The translations under genes were made by a program, and so were the position numbers. 57,769 nt of DNA from an uncultured Prevotellaceae bacterium (GTDB taxonomy: Bacteria > Bacteroidota > Bacteroidia > Bacteroidales > Muribaculaceae), in contig OMUK01000043.1 of the NCBI GenBank assembly GCA_900314215.1, positions 1-57,769 on the forward strand, written 5' to 3'. Under the pieces are notes generated by a model that worked only from the letters and a program-made list of their open reading frames with translations, did no database searches and was not told the DNA's origin. Below are positions 10,001 through 17,205 of the stretch, in pieces (position 1 is the stretch's first letter; each line of letters begins with the position of its first letter).

Positions 10001-13000
10001 GGTCATGGGCTTCATAGGCGCTGCCGGCGAGCACTCCACGATTAAGAATGTGGTGATTGCCGCCGACTGCCACTTCCGTGCCTACTCCTATGTGGGCGCA
10101 GTGGCTGGCGTGAGCAAGGGCACAATCACGGGTTGCCGCAACTATGCTCCCGTGGAGTGCGTGAGCAACTATGCCGGCGGCATTGCCGGCTCGTCGCAGA
10201 GTGGCTTGATCACCGATTGCTATAATGCCGGCACCGTGAGCACATCGGGCTCCTATGCCGCGGGCATCGTGGGCTCGAGCAGCGGCGTGGTGAGCTATTG
10301 CCAAAACGACGGCATGGTGATAGGCGACTCGATCGCGCCCAACTACCGCCGTCAAGGCCTGCAGACCTATGTGGGCGGCATTGTGGCCTTTGTGCTCACC
10401 AGCGACAAGGCCCGCGTCGAGGGCTGTGTCAACACGGGCACCATCAAGGCTGCCTATGGCGTGGCTGGCATCACGGTGAACGTCAACAACAACCAGTCGC
10501 CCATCACGGGCAACATCAATTATGGCATGATTGTGGCCACCAATCTCGGCAAGACCGAGAATGGCGCCATCGAGGCACGCATGGTGAACGCCTACAACAC
10601 GGGCGCGTTCGCTAGCAACTACTACGACGGGCAGATTGCCACCTGTGGCGCAGTAGAGGGCGCCGAGGTGCCTGGCACCACCGCGCTCACCACCGCAAGC
10701 CTCACCAGCGGCACGCCTCTCGACAGCCTCGAGGCCGACCGCTATAGCTGGAGCAAGGGTTTGTATCCCGTGTTGAAGAGCTTTGCCGCCGAGCCCATGG
10801 CCGACGCTCACCGCCGCATGGTGGTGACCTGCGCCCCGGCCGAGGGCATCCTCGACCTGCGCACTCAGGCCCAGCTCATGACCGACTCCACGCTCTCGTG
10901 GACTCTCGCTGGCGGCAACTTCACCATAGGCAGCGACGGCGTGCTCACCCCACGTGCAGCCGCCAGTGCCTCCACCTCGGTGCGCGATACCCTCACGGCC
11001 ACCATCGGCACCTACACCAAGCAGCTGCCGTTGCGCTCCATCACGCTGCCCTTTGCCGGCGCCGGCACGCAAGCCGACCCGTTCCAAATCAAGACCAAGG
11101 ACGACATGCTCGCACTGGCGCGCATCAGCAACGGCGAGAGCTATCCCTTCAACAACTGCTACTTCAAGATGATGAACGATATCGACTTCGACACCACCGC
11201 CTATGAGCCCATCGCCGTGGGTGGCAACACCATCAACTGCGACTTCGACGGCGCTGGCCACAAGCTCGAGAATATCAACTACGTGAGCGACGAGATCTCT
11301 GAGTCCTATGTGGCACTCTTCGGCACTGTGGGCCGCCAGGGCAGCGTCCACGACCTCATCCTGGGAAGCGGCAACATCAGCATGCGTGAGCGCGTTGCCG
11401 GCTTTGTGGCCAAGCTTTATGGCACGGTCTACAACTGCGAGAACCATGCCACGATACAGTGCACCAAGTATAGTGGCGCTGCCGGCATTGTGCAGTTGAT
11501 GATGGCGGGCTCGGTGGTGCACGATTGCGCCAACTATGGCTCGGTGGCATCGGCCAGCAGCAACACGGCCGGCATCGCCGGCATCGTGCGCGGTGGCGCG
11601 CTTCTCTACAACTGCGTGAACTATGCCGACCTCACGTCGACCCGCAATCAAGTGGCTGGCGTGGCTGGCGATGTATATGGCACGGTTTCGGGCTGTGAGA
11701 ACAAGGGCGCCATCAGCGGCACCGCAAGTGTGGCCGGCATCGCAGCCTACACCTATGGCGGCACGGCTCGCATCGACCACTGCGTGAATCGCGGCAAGGT
11801 CACCGCCACCAGCAATCCCGCTGGCGGCATCCTTGCCATGGTGCAATCCTCGTCGTCTACCTACAAGAATGGCGGTAGCAAGACGCTGCTCACCAATTGC
11901 TACAACACTGCCGACGTCACTTCCAAGGGCACTGCCGGCGGTGTGCTGGGCAACTCCAGCAACGCAATTACCATGATCGACAGCTGCTACAATACTGGCA
12001 CGGTGACCACCACCACGGGCACCTACACGGGTGGCGTGGTAGGCCAAATGGTGGGCAAAACTTCATCCTCCATGGTGTCGCACAGCTACAACACAGGCGA
12101 TGTGATAGGCGTGAAGTATACTGGCGGCATTGTGGGCTACCTCTCCGACGCCCGCCTCGCCCAGTGCCGCAACTATGGCAATGTGCTCTGCTCTTCCTAT
12201 TATGTGGGCGGCCTCGCCGGCTCCAGCTATGGCGACATCGACAGCTGCTACAACGTGGGCAATGCCGAGGCCGACCGGTATGCCGTGGGCGGCATCGCAG
12301 GTCTCAACTATGGCTCGGTGAATGCTTGCTTCAACGCTGGCAAGGTCACTGCCAATGGCGACCCAGCCACCTCGGTGCACAGCAGCGCAGGCGGCATTGC
12401 AGCCTATGCCATCGGCAACACGCTGTATGCCTACAACTTGGGCGAAATCCACTCCAAGGCCTATGCCGCAGGCATCACGGCCAACTTCTTCCGCAACGAC
12501 AGCTTGCGCTTCGGCGACTGCTACGCCGCCGGCCCCATCGTGACTACGAGCTACACCCAGGTGAGCCAGCTTGCTCGCATCTCGAGCGGCACCGTGCGCG
12601 TGCGCAACAACTACTACGACATCGACGTTAACGGCTCAGTCCCGCTCAGCTCAGTCGACTCGATATGCCACGGCGTGACTACCCGCGAGCTGGTCGACGC
12701 CAAGTTCACCGACGGGCACTACACCGAGCGCGCGGGCATGTATCCGGTGCTCACCATCTTTGCCGGCGATCCTGTGGCCCTCTATTGCGCAGCCACTCCT
12801 GTGCTGGCCCAGGGCGACACGCCCAAGAGCGTGAGCCAGAAGTTTGACCTGGGTTGCCCCGAGGGCACCGTGTGGACTTGCGACAACGACAACCTGGTGC
12901 TCGGCGACGGCTACGCCACTCCCGTGAAGACGGGCACCTCGGTGCTCACCAAGACCTATGTCGACGAGGCACTGGGCCTGAACCTGAGCAGGAGCTACAC

Positions 13001-13181
13001 CATCACCATTACCGGCGTGTCGGGTGTCGACGACGTCAACGCCGCTGGCAAGGTGGTGGCAGGTGTGACCTACTACAACACCCTGGGCCAAGCCCAGGCC
13101 GAGCCCTTCACCGGCGTCAATGTCGTGGTCACCCGCTACACCGACGGCACCACCGCCACCGCCAAGCAGGTGTTCAAGTAG
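7053..13181 (+). CDS. Giant GLUG-repeat surface protein with C-terminal sorting domain
   Basis: A 2042-aa secreted, probably cell-surface-anchored beta-solenoid protein. Seen: a signal peptide (MRKKLLTLLALLLALATI); an N-terminal beta-rich region to about residue 370; then three large modules. Each opens with a G-x-GTxxDP header and a DID/F...G.GH segment (starting near residues 374, 887 and 1336) and is followed by runs of GLUG-type units such as GGVVGQV, AGGIAGSS and TGGIVGYL. Ig-like spacers separate the modules. The end (VTYYNTLGQAQ, NVVVTRYTDG) resembles the C-terminus of the gene at the right edge of the window, consistent with a T9SS-like sorting signal. Likely role: adhesion or glycan contact, by analogy with GLUG proteins. 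A strong terminator follows. Confidence 0.8.
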   Translation: MRKKLLTLLALLLALATITARAQLTADAEHQLIASRINAAMASDAQHAYATPPSVAALSALVPGEGELQRLPLDAPAAPAAKQAPNLIKSKAPDVRKALFDGPLYLNEKSVNWSTGAIKHNGLVRIEARGDSAVTIYNLGTIADTLEAIVNAKAGTVSIMPKKVRSLGTTYGDVWLVSAQADASGLVTLSTTQPVTGNVDSEGVVTLHGWGLLVPTGTYKGYGYGLYSSSTLNFTNAVVTEVLNHTGTDSTVVYPIYAEQTMANQMTITNWGNLDATIDMTFNSDSTTYITPQLMFSSPLYGDFYCYRAEWTATGGRVHYEGITGQGDATSVKFGNWAVYTRGSSYLLGRRVMSSTINLTSGSFVYPAAPVLNLSGSGTEADPWVINTAQQLQALGEKVYLGETYQGKHFALGADIDLSAISLVWRPIGRLEHPFAASFHGNGHTIKNLNVKVGEEKYYGIFGCVDTLTTIDNVKLDAITMDCAGAYSGLLVGRTKGNVTGITVTNSTLTHRNAIGGGIVGCFVGPLMSDCTFSGVVAGQGATGGVVGQVVTHATRLVNHGTVAMTGLYNNAYNGCGGVVGELFLDKYHHGLLEDSYNDGTVQGNSASSHIGGVVGDVMGGVMKRCFNMGPLFTSITKPSSTNVVSGSAGGLCGNVFGGTITDCYNANVVRNSATIDRVGGLVGYVISPVYTYSGGRLINVTYTSLITNSINYGQVLQLALDTTQGLYGTTYTDTIFVNCYYDQQLTGNAAPKRAMMATRQLTAGTLPEGYDASVWNFTAGLLPRLKSTMTVPAAIVGASPLTLAEGETTRKVKHDFITSSANAVQWRIFDATSSRLTTESTGLVMSGDTVKLKNTSSTELMQASLAGTDAAKLVTVATVDPSGFVGSGTESDPYLINDLEDLILLNKGVTKNSQTYEGDYFKQTADIDCQRSPLFKGIACDNKSTQYFEGTYDGQGYAIHNLWVDSVKIGSNGSPAMSGTGTVMGFIGAAGEHSTIKNVVIAADCHFRAYSYVGAVAGVSKGTITGCRNYAPVECVSNYAGGIAGSSQSGLITDCYNAGTVSTSGSYAAGIVGSSSGVVSYCQNDGMVIGDSIAPNYRRQGLQTYVGGIVAFVLTSDKARVEGCVNTGTIKAAYGVAGITVNVNNNQSPITGNINYGMIVATNLGKTENGAIEARMVNAYNTGAFASNYYDGQIATCGAVEGAEVPGTTALTTASLTSGTPLDSLEADRYSWSKGLYPVLKSFAAEPMADAHRRMVVTCAPAEGILDLRTQAQLMTDSTLSWTLAGGNFTIGSDGVLTPRAAASASTSVRDTLTATIGTYTKQLPLRSITLPFAGAGTQADPFQIKTKDDMLALARISNGESYPFNNCYFKMMNDIDFDTTAYEPIAVGGNTINCDFDGAGHKLENINYVSDEISESYVALFGTVGRQGSVHDLILGSGNISMRERVAGFVAKLYGTVYNCENHATIQCTKYSGAAGIVQLMMAGSVVHDCANYGSVASASSNTAGIAGIVRGGALLYNCVNYADLTSTRNQVAGVAGDVYGTVSGCENKGAISGTASVAGIAAYTYGGTARIDHCVNRGKVTATSNPAGGILAMVQSSSSTYKNGGSKTLLTNCYNTADVTSKGTAGGVLGNSSNAITMIDSCYNTGTVTTTTGTYTGGVVGQMVGKTSSSMVSHSYNTGDVIGVKYTGGIVGYLSDARLAQCRNYGNVLCSSYYVGGLAGSSYGDIDSCYNVGNAEADRYAVGGIAGLNYGSVNACFNAGKVTANGDPATSVHSSAGGIAAYAIGNTLYAYNLGEIHSKAYAAGITANFFRNDSLRFGDCYAAGPIVTTSYTQVSQLARISSGTVRVRNNYYDIDVNGSVPLSSVDSICHGVTTRELVDAKFTDGHYTERAGMYPVLTIFAGDPVALYCAATPVLAQGDTPKSVSQKFDLGCPEGTVWTCDNDNLVLGDGYATPVKTGTSVLTKTYVDEALGLNLSRSYTITITGVSGVDDVNAAGKVVAGVTYYNTLGQAQAEPFTGVNVVVTRYTDGTTATAKQVFK

Positions 13182-13226
13182 CCGCCCCGCATCCTCACTT
13201 CGTGAGCCCAATCGACTCATTATCCA

Positions 13227-13268
13227 AAATATCCCCGCTGTGTGTCACCCTGCACAGCGGGGATATTT
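13227..13268 (+). terminator. Strong terminator after the GLUG protein
   Basis: Perfect 16-bp inverted repeat (13227-13242 and 13253-13268, core ATCCCCGCTGTG) with a 10-nt loop. It marks the border between the GC-rich genome and the AT-rich island that follows. Confidence 0.85.
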
Positions 13269-13613
13269 ATTGCCGGCATTTTCACCATGATAGTTGATCG
13301 TGAATCACAGTATTATAAGCCCCAGCCTTCAGAAGGTCGAGTTTGCCGATATGTGGCCAATTCACCCCTGCTTCAGGATATAGCCCCAGTTGCCTTTTAA
13401 TCAACTTTGAGGCATAAAACAGAAAACAAAGTTATCACCACCAAATTAGCAGCCAATTATTTACAAGAAAAATTATCTCACACTTCCAAACTTCAGTTCC
13501 CATTTGAAATTTTGCTCATTGTTTGTGGAGTGCTTTGAAAAATGTATTATAAATTTTTGACTTTCAAAAATTTTTTGTAAAATTGCAAAATTAAAATGTG
13601 ACATTAATCTTCT
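13269..13613 (+). other. AT-rich gap at the left edge of the island
   Basis: No coding frame is supported. Base composition falls abruptly to AT-rich here and stays so to about 19.95 kb. A weak promoter-like pair (TTG near 13557, TAAAATTG at 13578-13585) precedes the glycosyltransferase start. I see no direct repeats or att-like site. Confidence 0.5.
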
Positions 13614-15208
13614 ATGCATACCTCATTTAAAACCATAGAGCCTTTCTGCCGCAATTTTGACGTGAGTGTAGTGATCCCTTTTTATAAGAAAATGAGGGAG
13701 TTTAGCAGAGTGTTCCCGAAAAATCGGAAATACTTTGAGCGGAATGGCATTGAGGTTGTACTTGTCCTCGACACGCCCGAAGAATCTCAGGAATTACAGC
13801 ACTTCATCTTGCAATACCCATTTGTGAACTGGCGCATTGTGATGAATGACAAGCCTCATGAATGGCGCAATCCCGCAAAGCCTCTAAATGTGGGCATAAG
13901 GTTCGCGACTAAACTTTTGTAATGGTGTGTTCTCCAGAATCAGAAATGGTAACCGATGTAATAGCTATTTTGCGTAAGTCGTTTGACGACTACTCCGATT
14001 GTCCTCATTATGCTATCGGCAGAGTTTGTTTCGCTGACGAGGAAGAAGTGAATGAAGCCAATTTCAATCAATATCAATCTATCCCTTTTGGTAGCATTAT
14101 GTTTGAAAAACGTCATGCCGAGCAAATTCATGGGTATGACGAAACCCTCTCAAAATGGGGTGGCGATGACAATAATTTTCGTTCTCGCCTTGATATGATT
14201 GGCGTGAAGGAACTTTATTTTAATGAGGCGATGATGGCTCATCGCGATATTGACAACCAGGAGGGCAAGGTGAGAAGGGGCAAGCCTTTTGAAAAAACAC
14301 CAAATGATTTGTTGCGTCATTTCTTTTTCCCCGAGAAGGCCATCGCCAACGATAAGAATTGGGGGACGGATTTTGACAAGTTGGTGTATGATTGGCAAAA
14401 CAAGCCGGCGTCATCAGAAAAACAATTGAAAAAATTTTGCGCAAATAAATTCACCGATTATAGTTTAGTTAACCATTTTGGCGGAAAAACATTTCCTGTG
14501 TTACTGTTGGTCCAGAGCTATAATGAGAGCCACAGAATAGGGCAATTCCTTGAAAAGGCTTCGCACATGTTTGATGGGATTGTACTGCTCGACGATGGTA
14601 GCACCGACAACACCTATGAACTTGCGCAGTGCGATAAACTTCTTTTTAAGTGCAAGAAATGCAGAACTGAATTCAACGATTTGCAGAACAGGAACTTGCT
14701 TCTTGATTTGGCATCGTTTGTGAACCATAAAATTGCCTTTTTCCTTGATGTGGATGAAATGCTAGATGAGCGGTTTTGTGAAGTTTACCATTATTTGGAA
14801 GGCGATGAAGCAGATGCTTATTTGGTTCCCTACATTCACCTTTGGGACACCCCGGGCACTTTCAATTATCAATATCCCAGCTCGATTGATGGCGTATGTT
14901 TTCGGTATAAGATGATTCGCAACATAGGCCATGCACAAATCTTTTCTAACCGGGGTAGGCTTCACTTCCATCAAGCCCCTACACTGGCGAAATCAGCAAT
15001 AGCCGATCGTCTGCTGATTCTGCATTATGGTTTTCTGTCTTCTGAAGATAGAAAAGCGAAATATGAGTTCTATATGGCGGAAGATACAGAAGGGTGCCAG
15101 AGTAGTTATGAGCATTTCTGCGAAAAGGCAACCCCCTTGTTAAATAATGTGGCTGAAATAACTGCACAACAATTACACCAGCTGTCACTAAAACTAATTT
15201 CCAAGTAA
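13614..15208 (+). pseudogene. Two-domain family 2 glycosyltransferase, frameshifted
   Basis: Two frames together encode one ~530-aa protein. Frame 1 (13614-13922) gives the GT2 start FDVSVVIPFYKKM and ends ATKLL-stop. Frame 2 (13922-15208) resumes with VMVCSPESEM. Its upstream codons restore TFV directly after ATK if one A is added to the AAA run at 13911-13913, so a 1-base deletion in an A-run is the simplest cause. The second part has a GT7-like C-terminal motif (GYDETLSKWGGDDNNF). It then starts a second GT2 domain (FPVLLLVQSYNESHRIG, VLLDDGSTDNT, AFFLDVDEML). Family members add sugars to a peptide or glycan. The two frames overlap as TAATG, so re-initiation could still make the larger part. 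A sequencing error is possible. Confidence 0.75.
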
Positions 15209-15210
15209 TT

Positions 15211-16335
15211 ATGAAAATATATTTAACGGCAACCTGCGCTCAAGCAAAGTATAGTATACTTTATGAGAATCTATATCAAATCTTCTCAAAAGAGAATGCT
15301 TTTGAAATAATTGATGTGTGCTATGACGCAGATTGCGTTGTGAGCGTTGGCGACATAACAAATGAGATTATTGACTGTAAGCAAAAGAATAAAATAGCGG
15401 TCATTAGATTCCTTTTTAGGTCTGACATATCCCAGTATTTCTACACCGATGTCACACTGGTCGACTACACATTTTGGGTCTGTGACCTGGACATCAACAT
15501 CCTTTGTCCATATCAGCAAATGTCAGAAAAAATAGCCGTGCCTTTTGACTTCACCCTGGCAGAAAGAGAAAAGAATGATAATGCAAAAGATTTTGACATA
15601 TATGTGAACACAGGTGAGTTTTTGTATGCCGACAGCGCACTGTTTAAGATTTTACGTACCTTGAACAGGCTCACGCAATTGAAAATTGATGTGTGTAGCA
15701 CAAACGAAAGCATCAAGCACCTTGCAAACGCCAATATCTGCATAACAGACAGCAGCAACGACATAGAAAGCCATGTTAGGCAAGCCAAAATGGTGATAGG
15801 TTCGGGCTATGCTGTACTTTTTGCCATAAAGCACCATAAGCCGTTTATTGTTCTTGGCGAGCGTGGCTATGGGGGGATACCAACTCCTAACAACATTGTG
15901 CAGTTTTATAATGAATTTTTCCAAGGAACAATAGGCGGCAGGCTTGACGGACCTTTGCCAGAGAACCTTGTTTATGAAGATATTGTTAATATTCTAAATA
16001 ATATGAACACGATAGACTTTGCAAGCACGCTATCTGGATATATGCTGAAAATAAAGAATAGGATTATTGAGCAGCTTAACTTCTTAATGTTGCAGAGTCA
16101 AATAGCAGATGTATGCAAGCTGAGATTCAATACAGACTATACCATTTTACAAGGGAACGGCAATTGCTGGCTTCTAAACAGATTTACGCATTTTATAGAG
16201 AGGAAATTAAATCCTGATGAATTAGAAGTTTTAAAAGGGTATATCAGTGCTAGAAGAGAGGTCTGTACTTTTACACAAAAGAGAATAGAGAAACTTCAAC
16301 AAGATAGAATCCTAATAACAAATAATATGCTTTAA
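15211..16335 (+). CDS. Unknown protein of the RiPP island, GT-B-like C-terminal half
   Basis: A 374-aa intact AT-rich gene starting 2 bp after the glycosyltransferase stop, so probably co-transcribed. No signal peptide or membrane segment. I do not recognise a named family. An N-terminal segment MKIYLTATCAQAKYSILYEN and VVSVGDI suggest a Rossmann-like start. Around residue 195, QAKMVIGSGYAVLFAIKH followed by PFIVLGERGYGG resembles the sugar-nucleotide half of GT-B glycosyltransferases. The last ~80 residues (NGNCWLLNRFTHFIE onward) look like a helical or winged-helix tail. Position before the precursor peptide suggests a role in peptide modification; glycosylation is the best guess. Confidence 0.55.
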   Translation: MKIYLTATCAQAKYSILYENLYQIFSKENAFEIIDVCYDADCVVSVGDITNEIIDCKQKNKIAVIRFLFRSDISQYFYTDVTLVDYTFWVCDLDINILCPYQQMSEKIAVPFDFTLAEREKNDNAKDFDIYVNTGEFLYADSALFKILRTLNRLTQLKIDVCSTNESIKHLANANICITDSSNDIESHVRQAKMVIGSGYAVLFAIKHHKPFIVLGERGYGGIPTPNNIVQFYNEFFQGTIGGRLDGPLPENLVYEDIVNILNNMNTIDFASTLSGYMLKIKNRIIEQLNFLMLQSQIADVCKLRFNTDYTILQGNGNCWLLNRFTHFIERKLNPDELEVLKGYISARREVCTFTQKRIEKLQQDRILITNNML

Positions 16336-16381
16336 TTAGCATTCTCAATAAACGTTTTATTAACTTCTTAAACAATTTATT

Positions 16382-16792
16382 ATGACCAAACAGAAAGATG
16401 ACCTTAGAGAATTCGTTGAAGGTCTTGAATTAACCGTTTTGAAAGAAGAAGATGCTGTCCTTTTGGAAGGTATGGTTGGTACGAGTGGAACTGGTACAAA
16501 CAACTGCAAATGTGGTTTATTTAGCTCCGACAATTGTCAATGTCACGGGAGTAACAACTGCAAATGTGGCTTCTTTAGTACCTTAAATAATGTCAAGCTG
16601 TTAGCTCGTCATGGAGTGCCTGTTAGATTGAGGATAAACAGTACAAATGAAAATATAAATTCATTAGAATGCATAACGGCAGATTTTTCTGATTTGAATG
16701 AAGATATTTTGAAGCATATATATATATCGACATTCACGTTGTTTGGCAGGAGAGGGACAAACATTTATTGGAAAAGAAAATGCCAGGTGTGA
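16382..16792 (+). CDS. RiPP precursor peptide fused in frame to part of a radical SAM maturase
   Basis: A 136-aa frame with two clearly different halves. Residues 1-40 look like a leader (LREFVEGLELTVLKEEDAVL, then LEGMVG). Residues ~40-67 are a Cys-rich core with a repeated NNCKCG(L/F)FS unit and DNCQCH between, like precursors of the Bacteroidales GG radical-SAM peptide systems. From residue ~68 the text changes to NVKLLARHGVPVRLRIN, the tail of a radical SAM barrel. The maturase's start and its CX3CX2C cluster motif are missing. The simplest reading is a deletion joining precursor and maturase. The frame then runs off at a two-base slip in the (AT)6 tract at 16716-16727 and ends in unrelated residues. 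Confidence 0.65.
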   Translation: MTKQKDDLREFVEGLELTVLKEEDAVLLEGMVGTSGTGTNNCKCGLFSSDNCQCHGSNNCKCGFFSTLNNVKLLARHGVPVRLRINSTNENINSLECITADFSDLNEDILKHIYISTFTLFGRRGTNIYWKRKCQV

Positions 16793-17205
16793 TAAGTGCC
16801 TTTAAGAAAAATCGACTAGAAGCCACGAAAATGACGTTCAGAGAATTTTGTTATGCCGATAGGCGTAATCAGTGCGTGGTGCATTATAACGGTGATATCT
16901 ACAAATGTACAGCAATTGATTTTGAGAATACGAAGCGCGATGGGTTCTTAAACGATGAAGGAGAAATTATATGGGAAAATAACAGTTTGGAAAAGCGAAT
17001 GGAATCAAAGTTTAATTCCAGGAAATGCCTTGATTGTACAATTTTCCCATTATGCCATGGGGGATGCTCAAGTTTTGGACTGAAAAATAAGAATGGTTGC
17101 GTGTATAATGATGATTCTACAGCTATGCAAAAAGCTATTAGAGACCGCATTAGCTATAATTTATCTAAGGGTAGATTACGTTACAAGAAACATATTGCAA
17201 AATGA
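16728..17205 (+). pseudogene. SPASM-domain remnant of the radical SAM peptide maturase
   Basis: Continuation of the maturase in another frame: after the AT tract, bases from about 16728 read DIHVVWQERDKHLLEKKMPG, which fits the family better than the precursor's frame. The SPASM cysteines are all present: QCVVHYNGDIYKC, then CLDCTIFPLCHGGC (exact CX2CX5CX3C), then a final NGC. So the auxiliary iron-sulfur sites survive while the SAM-binding core is deleted. The fragment could be translated alone from a TTG at 16768 or the ATG at 16780. It overlaps the next gene as ATGA (17202-17205), which suggests that maturase and receptor were translationally coupled. Confidence 0.75.

Noticed and set aside
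9714-12047. A 777-codon open frame opposite the GLUG protein
   Set aside because: Repetitive composition simply reflects the GLUG repeats read backwards.
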